Shown: one piece after another, positions 46,112 through 54,257 of the stretch
Numbering within the stretch: the stretch's first letter is position 1
Layout: every line of letters begins with the position of its first letter
Source: Thermogutta sp039793925
Lineage (GTDB): Bacteria > Planctomycetota > Planctomycetia > Pirellulales > Thermoguttaceae
Direction: 5' to 3'
DNA length: 64,000 nt
NCBI RefSeq assembly: GCF_039793925.1
Contig: NZ_JBAMME010000017.1
Coordinates: 1 to 64,000 of the forward strand
Translations under genes and position numbers: made by a program
The notes under the pieces: generated by a model
What the model was told of the DNA's origin: nothing
What the model saw: the letters and a program-made list of their open reading frames with translations, nothing else
Databases searched by the model: none

Positions 46112-46140
46112 ATCTTACGCTGGACCGCGGGGCTAATCAA
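46112..46140 (-). promoter_or_regulatory. Candidate feo promoter
   Basis: On the minus strand: TTGATT, 17-bp spacer, TAAGAT. The predicted transcript start would fall about 8 bp before the Fur-box-like palindrome, a suitable position for repression. Confidence 0.4.
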
Positions 46141-46445
46141 GCGTTGTCGGGCGAGAATCTTTGATTGCGAACGAGAATTCAAACGCAGCCTAAACTTCCC
46201 ACCCGCGCTGCCGGTGACCAAAGTTGAAGTTCGCCCAGTTGGGGAGCAGAAAACAACAAGCGTCAAACAATTGGAAATACACGGCCTCCCGGTGCTGCGG
46301 TGCTAGCAACTCAAGGCCGGTCCAGCGAACCTGGATCACACCTCGGCCACCACGATCTGGTTTGGGCATCTGGCTATCCGCACGTCCCGATCGGCATTTC
46401 CAGCCGCAGTGTCGGACGGCTAGCGAATCGCTGGCATTTTGCCAA

Positions 46446-46475
46446 TTGTCAGCCTGCCCCAGCCCCGAGTATGAT
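46446..46475 (+). promoter_or_regulatory. Promoter-like sequence upstream of ffh
   Basis: TTGTCA, 18-bp spacer, TATGAT, 180 bp before the ffh start. The leader between them contains several short hairpins (for example GGTGA/TCACC at 46561-46580 and ACCCC/GGGGT at 46580-46592). No SRP RNA motif was found in it. Confidence 0.45.
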
Positions 46476-46654
46476 GAGCTTAAACGGAAAGTGTGCGCGG
46501 TTGACGCGGTGGGACCTTCCCAGGCCGGGGGAAACGTGTTGGGCACCGGACGTATCCTTTGGTGATGGGCCGCCTTCACCACCCCGTAGGGGTGTGTCAC
46601 TGGGCGTCGTTTTCTCCGATTTTCTGAGGGGCACACTGGTGAGGATTCTGGTTT

Positions 46655-48133
46655 ATGTTTGAAAAACTCCAGGCTGGTCTGTACGAAGCGATCCGCACCC
46701 TGGCCGGTCAGGGCAAGCTCACTGAATCGAATATGCGGGAAGGGCTGCGGCTTGTGCAGCAGGCCCTCCTTGAAGCCGACGTAAGCATGCCCGTCGTCAA
46801 GGCCTTCATTGAGAAAGTCTCACAGGAGGCTCTGGGCGAGCGGGTCATGCGGTCGCTGCGCCCCACCCAGCAGCTCCTCACCATCGTTTATGAGCAGCTT
46901 GTTGCCCTGATGGGCCCCGTGGACCACGATCTTCATCTGAAACCGTCAGGTTCCACAATTATGCTGTGCGGTCTTCAAGGGTCTGGTAAGACAACTACGG
47001 CGGCCAAACTGGGACGTTATCTCCAACAACGCGGTTATAAACCGATGCTTGTGGCGGCCGACCTGCAGCGTCCCGCTGCTATCGAACAACTCCAAATCCT
47101 TGGCGAGAAAATCGGTGCCCCTGTGTATGTCGAAAAAGGTGCCACCGATCCTCTTGTCGTCTGCCGCAACGCCCTCCGACAGATGCCCACCCTCGGAGCC
47201 AATGTGGCGATTCTGGATACCGCCGGCCGACTCCATGTCGACCAGGCCCTCATGAATCAACTGGCCGCCATCGACCGCCTCATCCAGCCTGATCAGGTCT
47301 ATCTGGTCGTGGACGCCATGACGGGTCAGGATGCCGTGAATAGTGCGCGGGCGTTTCACGAAGCCCTCACTCTCAACGGCGTGATCCTTACCAAACTCGA
47401 CGGTGATGCGCGAGGTGGCGCCGCTCTTTCTGTGAAATACGTCACCGGTGTCCCCATCAAATTCATCGGAACAGGTGAGGGGACCGACGCTCTCGAGGAG
47501 TTCCATCCCGAACGAATCGCCAGCCGAATCCTCGGCCAGGGCGATTTGATGACGCTCATCGAACAGGCGCGGCAAAAAATTGATCAGGAAGAAGCACTCC
47601 GGCAGCAAGAACGGCTGCAAAAAGGCGAATTCACTCTTGAGGACTTCCGCCGCCTTCTGGAGCAAACAACACGACTGGGGCCGCTCAACCAGGTGATCCA
47701 GCTCGTGCCAGGCATGTCCCAATTGCTTCACGACATGGGTGACGAGGTGGACACGGACCGCGCTTTCCGGCGACTCTGCGGCATCATCGATTCCATGACT
47801 CCGGAAGAACGCCGCAAACCAGAGATCATCGATCTCAGTCGCCGTCGTCGGATTGCTGCCGGGGCGGGCGTCAAACCCCAGGAGGTCGCAGAGCTTGTTC
47901 GCTTGTTTGAGCCCATCTCACAAATTATGCGGGAAATGGCCAGCCAGGGACTCCGTGGCCGAATGCAAATGATGTACCAGCTCATGACCCAGGCAGCCAG
48001 AGACCCCGGCGTCATTTTCCGGGGCGTGAAAGGCAGCACAGGAAAGCGGCTCCGGCCCGAAGAGAAAGCCAAGCTCCGCAAACTTCGCGAAAAAGAACTC
48101 AAGCGCCGCCGCAAAGAGAAGCGCGGCCGATAA
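46655..48133 (+). CDS. ffh: Signal recognition particle protein Ffh
   Basis: A 492-residue SRP54-type GTPase that binds signal sequences on the ribosome and delivers them to FtsY. N domain (MFEKLQAGLYEAIRTLAGQG), G domain with G1 GLQGSGKTTTAAKL, DTAGRLHVD and TKLDGDARGGAAL, then the methionine-rich M domain (PGMSQLLHDMGD, REMASQGLRGRMQMMYQLMT). The C-terminus ends in a strongly basic Lys/Arg tail. GTGAGGA precedes the ATG. All catalytic motifs are intact. Confidence 0.97.
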   Translation: MFEKLQAGLYEAIRTLAGQGKLTESNMREGLRLVQQALLEADVSMPVVKAFIEKVSQEALGERVMRSLRPTQQLLTIVYEQLVALMGPVDHDLHLKPSGSTIMLCGLQGSGKTTTAAKLGRYLQQRGYKPMLVAADLQRPAAIEQLQILGEKIGAPVYVEKGATDPLVVCRNALRQMPTLGANVAILDTAGRLHVDQALMNQLAAIDRLIQPDQVYLVVDAMTGQDAVNSARAFHEALTLNGVILTKLDGDARGGAALSVKYVTGVPIKFIGTGEGTDALEEFHPERIASRILGQGDLMTLIEQARQKIDQEEALRQQERLQKGEFTLEDFRRLLEQTTRLGPLNQVIQLVPGMSQLLHDMGDEVDTDRAFRRLCGIIDSMTPEERRKPEIIDLSRRRRIAAGAGVKPQEVAELVRLFEPISQIMREMASQGLRGRMQMMYQLMTQAARDPGVIFRGVKGSTGKRLRPEEKAKLRKLREKELKRRRKEKRGR

Positions 48134-48233
48134 CGCCTTAGCCGTCCCCACGGTTCACGATCTCGCCTTCGCGTGACTTTCTTGAGGCTTCACGCTACAT
48201 CGCAACAGGTCGTCTCGATCCCGGAGCCTCATC

Positions 48234-48258
48234 GGGCACGACAAGCGTTCCCCTCCGG
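48234..48258. repeat. Hairpin-family repeat, GCACG-stem type, degenerate copy
   Basis: GGGCACGACAAGCGTTCCCC then TCCGG: the loop and flank match the family, but the 3' stem arm is mutated. Located 100 bp after ffh. Confidence 0.6.
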
Positions 48259-48334
48259 CCTGAGCGCCCTCGCCGATTGCCCTCAAGCGTGTTCCTCCCG
48301 CGCAAGATCGTGACGCGACACTATTTGCTGATAA

Positions 48335-48569
48335 AAAGAAAAAGGCCGGGGGCGCCTCAAGGGTGACTCACAGGTGCCGACTCAGCGGGTTCGGCGGCAG
48401 GGTCAGCGCACGGACGAAGACGAGCTTGCCGTGCTACCGCCGTGACCCTGGTGTTTCCTTGAGGACAAACCGCCGTCAGCCCAGCTCAAAGGTGCATATC
48501 CTGCGTGGGGAAGACTCGGCGAACCACATCCCAGATGCTCTAGGCTGACGCAATCGGTGCCCCGCGGCC
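48335..48569 (-). ncRNA. Candidate structured non-coding RNA, about 235 nt, family unknown
   Basis: Read on the minus strand, this gene-free stretch has nested complementary segments. A closing stem pairs GGCC-GGGGC at the 5' end (48569-48559) with GCCCC-GGCC at 48353-48344. A branch stem CGTCAGCC/GGCTGACG joins 48550-48543 to 48481-48474. CCTCAAGG/CCTTGAGG joins 48464-48457 to 48362-48355. Inside that, AGGGTCA/TGACCCT joins 48449-48443 to 48405-48399, and GCACGG/CCGTGC joins 48434-48429 to 48413-48408. The 3' end runs into TTTTTCTTTTT, so the closing stem could act as terminator. A TTGACG/TACAAT pair lies just upstream. It lacks the motifs of SRP RNA, tmRNA and RNase P RNA and contains no convincing coding frame. 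Confidence 0.5.
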
Positions 48570-48574
48570 GTTTC

Positions 48575-48600
48575 ATTGTACAGATACAGCTTTCCGTCAA
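48575..48600 (-). promoter_or_regulatory. Candidate promoter of the structured RNA
   Basis: On the minus strand: TTGACG, then TACAAT with a short 14-bp spacer. The -10 ends 5-7 bases before the first base of the RNA's closing stem. Confidence 0.45.
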
Positions 48601-48943
48601 ATCGCTGTCTGCGCGCCCGAGCGGGAAGCGTCGTGCCTCTCACCCGAAGCCCCATTTCACACCGACGACCGTGACGGTGTCCTGTCCCTGCGACCCAAAC
48701 CGTGATCGCCAGTCCAGCTCCGTCTCGAATCAGGCAGGTATTGACTTGGCAGCCATAACGAAAAATCTGCTGTTAGTGTACACACCCAACGGCCCTTTGC
48801 AAGTCGGACCAACAAGAAATTTTTTCGGACGGGCATTCTTCGTACATTGAGAAGCCATTCAATTCCGCATCAAACGATTCGGTTGCGCGTCTTTTCTGTA
48901 AAATACAACCAAAACAGTTTGCTTGCCTTCCCCTGTTTTAACC

Positions 48944-49579
48944 CTATTGGGACCAATGCACGATTCGGAAGTCTTCGAACCGCATCCAGTGCTCTTCGTT
49001 TTCCGGGCCATGGTAGCACTGCAGGCTGATCTCGTCATTGTTGGGCTGGGGAAGCGTGCCCTCGGCTGCAGTGAGGAATTCCTTCTCTCCCGCTGGGCGA
49101 TATTGTGCGATCCAGTGGTCCCCTTTCACAATTAGCCGCAGGCGGACGGGAACGTTTTCCACGGGCTTCCGTCCGGGAATGATGTAAATACCCCCGTCAA
49201 TCCGTTCTTTGACCAGCTTGAATACAGGTTTACCGTCCACATACCAGGTGATGCCCAGTTGCTCGTACTGAACGGTCGGTGGTGTGAGATTCGAAACAGT
49301 GACCTCCACAGCGAAAGCACCAGCCGAACGGTCCGGCGCCGGTCGCAGAAGGGCGTTTTTGACTGTGTTGGCATCACCGGGTAGGGCACGGATTTCCAGG
49401 CCACCATTCCGGATTCGCCATGCTCCTGGCTGTTCCCGGAGCCACCTCCAGCCCTCTGCCAGCTTTCCATCAAAGCGATCCGCAAAGATCACATTCCCGC
49501 TTTCACCCCAGATCACCTTCGCACCCGACATCGCAACAACGGCGGCCAGACCGAGGATACCACACACCCAGGCACGCAT
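48944..49579 (-). CDS. Secreted ConA-like (DUF1080/LamG-type) domain protein
   Basis: A 211-residue protein starting MRAWVCGILGLAAVVAMSGA, a signal peptide; AAAGGAGC precedes the ATG. The mature part begins VIFADRFDGKLAEGWRWLRE and has GAWRIRNGGLEIRAL, QYEQLGITWYVDG and WMRFEDFRIVHWS, the strand pattern of concanavalin-like glucanase-fold domains seen in DUF1080 and in the C-terminus of family 43 glycosidases. No catalytic residues can be assigned. It may be a carbohydrate-binding or hydrolase-related protein. The hypE gene lies 140 bp upstream on the same strand. Confidence 0.65.
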   Translation of the reverse strand: MRAWVCGILGLAAVVAMSGAKVIWGESGNVIFADRFDGKLAEGWRWLREQPGAWRIRNGGLEIRALPGDANTVKNALLRPAPDRSAGAFAVEVTVSNLTPPTVQYEQLGITWYVDGKPVFKLVKERIDGGIYIIPGRKPVENVPVRLRLIVKGDHWIAQYRPAGEKEFLTAAEGTLPQPNNDEISLQCYHGPENEEHWMRFEDFRIVHWSQ

Positions 49580-49719
49580 TGGATGAGCTCCTTTCGAACG
49601 AACAGCAACAGGGCCATCAGGAATCGACAACTGCCAGGCAAGCTTCCCACCGTGCCCTTTATTTTGACAACGCCACCCACCCCGGAAAAGGCACACGTGG
49701 CGAGGGAGTGCAGTTGATT

Positions 49720-50805
49720 TCAACAGATCCGCGGCATTTGCTCTCCTGAGAGGAGATCCAACACACGCGAGCCGCCCAAGGCCGTCCGCAACTCCACCAC
49801 ACCGGCCGGGGCAGGCTGGACTTCGCCGATGATTTGGGCATTGGCACATCCCGATTGCTGACGCAAAACCGCCAAAAGCTCCTCGGCTGCGTCCGCCCTC
49901 ACCACCGCCACGAAACGACCTTCATTCGCCACGTAATAGGGATCCAGCCCAAGGAGTTCACAGGCTGCCGCCACCGACGGCTCCACGGGAATCGCCTGCT
50001 CGTGGATAATCATCGCCACATGGGCGTCGATAGCGAGTTCATTGAGCGCAGAAGCCAGCCCACCGCGTGTGAGATCCCGCAAGCAATGAATAGCGTCGGG
50101 CAAGTGTTTGACCATCGCGCGAACCACTCGGTGAAGCGGCGCACAATCGCTCGGCAGGGCGTTTTCGAACTGCAAACCTTCTCGAACAGACATGATGGCG
50201 ATGCCGTGTCGGCCGACATCGCCTGAGAGCAGAATCTTGTCTCCCGGTCGAATCCGCGAAGGGGAGATGTGGACGTTTTCGGGGATCCAGCCCAGCCCCG
50301 TCGTGTTGATGTAAATGCCGTCTCCTTTACCGCGATCGACAACCTTCGTGTCGCCCGTGATGATGCGAACCCCTGCCTCCTCCGCCGCCTGTCGCATGGA
50401 TTCCACCACTCGACGAAGCGTTTCCAAAGGGAGCCCCTCTTCGAGAATGAAACCAGCACTCAGCCAGAGCGGTTTGGCCCCCGACATCGCCAGATCATTC
50501 ACTGTGCCGAACACGGCCAGTTTGCCGATGTCCCCGCCCGGGAAAAAAAGCGGACTGACCACAAATGAGTCGGTGGTGAAAGCCATCCGCGTGCCATCGC
50601 CCAGACGGATCTCCGCGCTGTCGTGGGGTGGCTCGCGCAGCCCTTCGCTCGTCTCGCCGGCGTGACGGAAGTGGGGCAGAAACAACTCGGTGATCAGTTG
50701 TCGCATGAGTCGGCCGCCCCCGCCGTGCGCCAGTTGAATGGTGTCCGAGGAGCTAAGCGGCAACGGACACTGAAAGCCACTCCCATTGAATGAGCCTTGA
50801 GCCAT
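49720..50805 (-). CDS. hypE: Hydrogenase maturation protein HypE
   Basis: A 361-residue AIR-synthase-like protein that dehydrates the thiocarboxamide on its C-terminal cysteine to thiocyanate, the source of cyanide ligands for [NiFe] hydrogenase. The N-terminal AHGGGGRLMRQLI, the ATP/Mg loop FTTDSFVVSPLFFPGGDIGKLA and GDTKVVDRGKGDGIYINTTG are typical. The C-terminus ends in PRIC with the modifiable cysteine intact. ATG 50805 is chosen by homology. No other hyp or hydrogenase gene occurs in the window, so it is isolated here. Confidence 0.92.
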   Translation of the reverse strand: MAQGSFNGSGFQCPLPLSSSDTIQLAHGGGGRLMRQLITELFLPHFRHAGETSEGLREPPHDSAEIRLGDGTRMAFTTDSFVVSPLFFPGGDIGKLAVFGTVNDLAMSGAKPLWLSAGFILEEGLPLETLRRVVESMRQAAEEAGVRIITGDTKVVDRGKGDGIYINTTGLGWIPENVHISPSRIRPGDKILLSGDVGRHGIAIMSVREGLQFENALPSDCAPLHRVVRAMVKHLPDAIHCLRDLTRGGLASALNELAIDAHVAMIIHEQAIPVEPSVAAACELLGLDPYYVANEGRFVAVVRADAAEELLAVLRQQSGCANAQIIGEVQPAPAGVVELRTALGGSRVLDLLSGEQMPRIC

Positions 50806-50956
50806 GACGGAACAACCTCTTTTGGAGAAGATGGTTGGATTCTCGAATGTCCGATTCCGCCTTTCGTGGGCCAACCCTTCGGTCGGGACGCAGGTGATTC
50901 GGCCGCCCTGTCATTATACGGGTTGCCGGGAGTAAACCGCATCCCCCATGTGCGAG

Positions 50957-51160
50957 CCCGGAGGCGCACACTTGCCGTGCCCGGCGAGACGGAATGGATT
51001 ATCCAATGGTGAGAGGTGGACCTGACAAACAGGTCCCTCCGGCATTCGGAGGGGCACGCTTGTCGTGCCCGAGGAATCGGGATGAGTTGTCCAATTTCGA
51101 TGCGCGGACGTGACAAGCAGGTCCCTCCGGGAACGGACGTGATACGCACGTCCTCTGAAA
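50957..51160. repeat. Cluster of hairpin-family repeats between hypE and ilvC
   Basis: Several units in 200 bp: GGACCTG-ACAAA-CAGGTCC followed by CTCCGG (51018-51042), GGGCACG-CTTGT-CGTGCCC preceded by CGGAG (51047-51070), and decayed copies near 50957-50983, 51106-51130 and 51136-51160. The loops are CTTGT or its complement. The phrase TGTCCAAT or ATCCAAT occurs twice beside the units, suggesting a longer duplicated module. Confidence 0.75.
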
Positions 51161-51196
51161 GGACTTTTTACCCCGGCGGATGCCCCAAATAAGGCC

Positions 51197-52201
51197 TTAA
51201 ACCTCCTTGGCGTCGATCCATTTCATCATCTTGCGCAATTTGCGCCCCACTTCTTCGATCATGTGGGCGCGCGCCTTCTTCCGGAGGGCCTTAAACATCG
51301 GTGCATTGGCTTTGTTTTCCAGGATCCATTCTTTGGCAAATGCACCAGTCTGAATTTCTTTGAGGATCTTTTTCATTTCCGCCCGGGTTTGCTCGGTGAT
51401 GATCCGCGGGCCGCGGGTATAATCGCCGTATTCTGCGGTGTTGGAAATGCTATAGCGCATGTAGCTGAGACCGCCTTGATACATGAGATCGACGATCAGC
51501 TTGAGTTCGTGCATGCACTCGAAGTACGCCAGCTCGGGCTGATAACCGGCCTCCACAAGTGTTTCAAAGGCTGCACAAATGAGCTCGCTGACCCCACCGC
51601 AGAGGACCACCTGTTCGCCGAAGAGGTCGGTCTCGGTTTCCTCGGCGAAGGTCGTTTCGATGACGCCTGCCCGGGTGCCTCCAATTCCTTTCGCGTAGGC
51701 CAGGGCGAGCTTGAAAGTTTCCTCGGTACCATTCGGCCCATTGGCGACGAGACAGGGAACGCCGCCTCCTTTCACGAATTCCGAGCGCACCAGGTGTCCG
51801 GGGCCCTTGGGGGCTACCAGGACGGCTGCTACGCCCTCGGGAATATCAAACTGCCCGTAATGCACGTTGAACCCGTGGGAACACACGATGACGTTTCCGG
51901 GTTTCAGATGAGGCCGAATCGACGTCCGAAACACGTCGGGCTGAATTTCATCGGGGAGCAGGATTGTGACGACATCGGCCTGCTTAGTGGCCTCCTCCGC
52001 AGACACCGGTTGAAAACCGTGCTCCACCGCCAGCTTGTAATTCGGAGTTCCCGGCAACTCCGCAACCACTACCCGAACGCCACTGTCCCTCAAATTCTGG
52101 GCATGGGCGTGTCCCTGCGAGCCGTATCCGATGATGGCTACCGTCTTCTTTTGCAGCAACGACAGATCCGCATCCTGGTCATAGTAAATCTTGGCTGGCA
52201 T
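51197..52201 (-). CDS. ilvC: Ketol-acid reductoisomerase
   Basis: A 334-residue class I KARI that isomerises and reduces acetolactate or acetohydroxybutyrate in valine, leucine and isoleucine synthesis. Rossmann motif GYGSQGHAHAQNLRDSG (25-41). The metal-binding helices are in the C-terminal knotted domain (ETETDLFGEQVVLCGGVSEL, with the conserved Asp and Glu). The strand after the first helix reads VVVAELPGTPNY with Glu 48 where NADPH enzymes usually have Arg or Ser residues. AGGAG precedes the ATG. ilvN lies 55 bp upstream on the same strand. Confidence 0.96.
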   Translation of the reverse strand: MPAKIYYDQDADLSLLQKKTVAIIGYGSQGHAHAQNLRDSGVRVVVAELPGTPNYKLAVEHGFQPVSAEEATKQADVVTILLPDEIQPDVFRTSIRPHLKPGNVIVCSHGFNVHYGQFDIPEGVAAVLVAPKGPGHLVRSEFVKGGGVPCLVANGPNGTEETFKLALAYAKGIGGTRAGVIETTFAEETETDLFGEQVVLCGGVSELICAAFETLVEAGYQPELAYFECMHELKLIVDLMYQGGLSYMRYSISNTAEYGDYTRGPRIITEQTRAEMKKILKEIQTGAFAKEWILENKANAPMFKALRKKARAHMIEEVGRKLRKMMKWIDAKEV

Positions 52202-52255
52202 GGTTTTGCTCCTGATTCAAACTCGGGCTGTACCCCTCGGGTATCGTGATCGACT

Positions 52256-52804
52256 TCACCTGGAACCAGTGGGGGAACGAGAATCCGCCAACGCTTGACC
52301 GTCGTGGTTGTCAGAATTCCTGAGCGAATCACTCCCTCGCACCATCGCGATGCGTCCCGTTCGCACCAGCTCAAGGATGCCGAATGGGCGCATCAACTCG
52401 ATGAATGATTCGACTTTCTTCTCCTGACCGGAAATCTCGATGATCATACTCTCCGGCGCAACATCAACAATCCGTCCGCGGAAAATTTCCACCAGTTCGC
52501 GGATTTCTCCGCGGCGGTCCGGCGGGGCCGACACCTTGATGAGCATGAGGTCGCGCTCTACATAATCTCGGGAGCTGATATCGTCCACCCGAACGACGGT
52601 GACGATCTTCTCCAATTGTTTTCGGACCTGCTCGATAACGGCATCGTCCCCGACCACGACGAATGTCATGCGGGAAAGGCGCGGATCTTCTGTCTCACCG
52701 ACCGCCAGGCTGTCGATGTTGTAGCCACGTGAGGCGAGCATCCCCGCAATATGGGAGAGCACGCCCGGTACGTTCTGTACAAGGGCCGAGAGTATGTGTC
52801 GCAT
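52256..52804 (-). CDS. ilvN: Acetolactate synthase small (regulatory) subunit
   Basis: A 182-residue protein with the N-terminal ACT domain (MRHILSALVQNVPGVLSHIAGMLASRGYNIDSLAVG) that binds valine for feedback inhibition, and the C-terminal ALS_ss_C domain (DLMLIKVSAPPDRRGEIREL, VDVAPESMIIEISGQEKKVE). The length is usual, with a Ser/Arg tail. GAGGA precedes the ATG. It is followed by ilvC, a common pairing; the large subunit is not in the window. Confidence 0.95.
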   Translation of the reverse strand: MRHILSALVQNVPGVLSHIAGMLASRGYNIDSLAVGETEDPRLSRMTFVVVGDDAVIEQVRKQLEKIVTVVRVDDISSRDYVERDLMLIKVSAPPDRRGEIRELVEIFRGRIVDVAPESMIIEISGQEKKVESFIELMRPFGILELVRTGRIAMVRGSDSLRNSDNHDGQALADSRSPTGSR

Positions 52805-52963
52805 AGTATCCTCGTCCGTCTGTCCGTAAAAGCGCTATCCTAACCTTGGGGGGAGGCTGCGACAAGTGATGGCCAGCCCCACCAGACCACCCGGCCGGGG
52901 TCTCAGCACACGGCTTGGTTGAGGGACACTCAAAACCGGGCTCGGGTTCGCTTACGTTCGTTT

Positions 52964-53078
52964 CCGGAGGGACCTGCTTGTCAGGTCCGTTTCCGGAGGG
53001 ACGTGTTTGTCACTTCCGCCCGTCAAAATTGGATAATTCATCCCGCTTCACCGGGCACGACGAGCGTGCCCCTCCGGA
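52964..53078. repeat. Hairpin-family repeats upstream of the DUF1080 gene
   Basis: CCGGAGG then GGACCTG-CTTGT-CAGGTCC (52964-52989), a degenerate neighbour starting CCGGAGGGACGTG (52993-53018), and GGGCACG-ACGAG-CGTGCCC then CTCCGG (53053-53076) in the reverse orientation. They lie in the 441-bp spacer 52805-53245, which contains no gene. Confidence 0.8.
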
Positions 53079-53245
53079 CCATTTGACTTTCGCCCAATCC
53101 GTTGGCACACTATCCGTCGGAAACGCTTTCTCCCAAGGCCGACCGGGGGCGCTCCGGTGAACGGTCTGCTCGGTCAGCTTTAACCGCTTGGTTGTAAACA
53201 AACGTCCCATTCCCTCTCATTCCATCCGTTATAAGGACTGCTGAA

Positions 53246-54058
53246 ATGCCACGAGATCGCGCTTTCCTGCTTTATCCAGCCGTTTTGACAATGACGTGGT
53301 GGCTCGCTTGCTGCCTTTCTCTGACTCTCGCCGACGACCAAAATGCTTCGCCTCCCGCAAGCGATCCCGGAGAAATTTCCCTCTTTGATGGCGCCACGCT
53401 TCACGGCTGGACCGTCAAGTGTAAACCTCAGGACGAAGATAAGCGTCATTACTGGAAAGTTGTCGATGGCACCATCACCGCCGAGGTCCCACCCAACAGC
53501 AAACACGATTACATCTGGCTTGTCTCGGATCAGGAATTCAGCGACTTTGAACTTCGGGTCAAGGTGCAGACGTATTCCACCTCGACAGGCAACAGCGGAA
53601 TTCAGGTGCGGAGCCGCTACGATGACACCGCCCACTACATGGATGGGCCCCAAGTGGATATCAATCCGCCCGGACCATGGCGCTGCGGTTTCATCTACGA
53701 CGAAACACGCGGTGCCCAGGTGTGGCTCTGGCCGGACGTCGGCCGCCCCGCCAATGCGAAACCGGAACACGCGCCCGCCGGGTGGAAATGGTATCATGCC
53801 GATCTTCCGGAAAGTCGCGACGCCTGGAACGATGTCCGTATCGTCTGCCAGGGCTTGCGGATTCAGACCTGGGTCAACGGAGTCCCCATTGCTGATTACA
53901 ATGGCGCCGGTCGGCTGGATGACGAGTTCCACAAGAAACGGAACGTGGGACTTTGCGGCCATATCGCCCTGCAAATCCACCCCGGCGGAAAGCTTCTCAT
54001 CCGGTTTAAAGATATTGTCCTGCGGCTCCCTGCCCAAAGCGGTGATTCCTCGCACTAA
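53246..54058 (+). CDS. Secreted DUF1080 (3-keto-disaccharide hydrolase-type) protein
   Basis: A 270-residue protein with a signal peptide (LTMTWWLACCLSLTLADD). The mature part starts EISLFDGATLHGWTVK, the DUF1080 hallmark, followed by WKVVDGTITAEVPPNSKHDY, the SGIQVRS-like NSGIQVRSRYDD and the final strand KLLIRFKDIVLR. This domain has a concanavalin-like sandwich; some members hydrolyse 3-keto-glycosides. AAGGA precedes the ATG. It stands alone between repeat-rich spacers. Substrate unknown. Confidence 0.85.
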   Translation: MPRDRAFLLYPAVLTMTWWLACCLSLTLADDQNASPPASDPGEISLFDGATLHGWTVKCKPQDEDKRHYWKVVDGTITAEVPPNSKHDYIWLVSDQEFSDFELRVKVQTYSTSTGNSGIQVRSRYDDTAHYMDGPQVDINPPGPWRCGFIYDETRGAQVWLWPDVGRPANAKPEHAPAGWKWYHADLPESRDAWNDVRIVCQGLRIQTWVNGVPIADYNGAGRLDDEFHKKRNVGLCGHIALQIHPGGKLLIRFKDIVLRLPAQSGDSSH

Positions 54059-54146
54059 TCTGGGCCCAGACCAGCGTCGCGCCAGGGTATCCGCATGATT
54101 TTCCGGGCATTTGGGGCAGGCTTCAGGAAATCGGCCTATGGAAAGC

Positions 54147-54170
54147 GGGCACGACGAGCGTGCCCCTCCG
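54147..54170. repeat. Hairpin-family repeat, GCACG-stem type, perfect copy
   Basis: GGGCACG-ACGAG-CGTGCCC followed by CTCCG, between the DUF1080 gene and the O-antigen-ligase-like gene. Confidence 0.75.
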
Positions 54171-54257
54171 AATGCCGGGCTGGGCAGTGTACCATGAGGC
54201 CAGAGGAACACATGGCCAGAAAATATTGCACTGTCTTGCTATTTATCAGCATTCACG

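Noticed and set aside
46190..46636. Minus-strand frame of 148 codons between feoA and ffh
   Set aside because: No ribosome-binding site, poor composition, and it runs against the ffh promoter and leader.
46476..46654. Possible SRP RNA gene next to ffh
   Set aside because: The conserved apical GGAAG/AGCAG internal-loop motif of SRP RNA is absent.
48335..48569. Assignment of the structured RNA to tmRNA, RNase P RNA or SRP RNA
   Set aside because: None of the conserved core sequences of those RNAs (GAGGAAAGTCC, the tmRNA tRNA-like ends, the SRP apical loop) was found, so the family is left open.
51263..52249. Plus-strand frame of 328 codons
   Set aside because: Antisense to ilvC; no family features.
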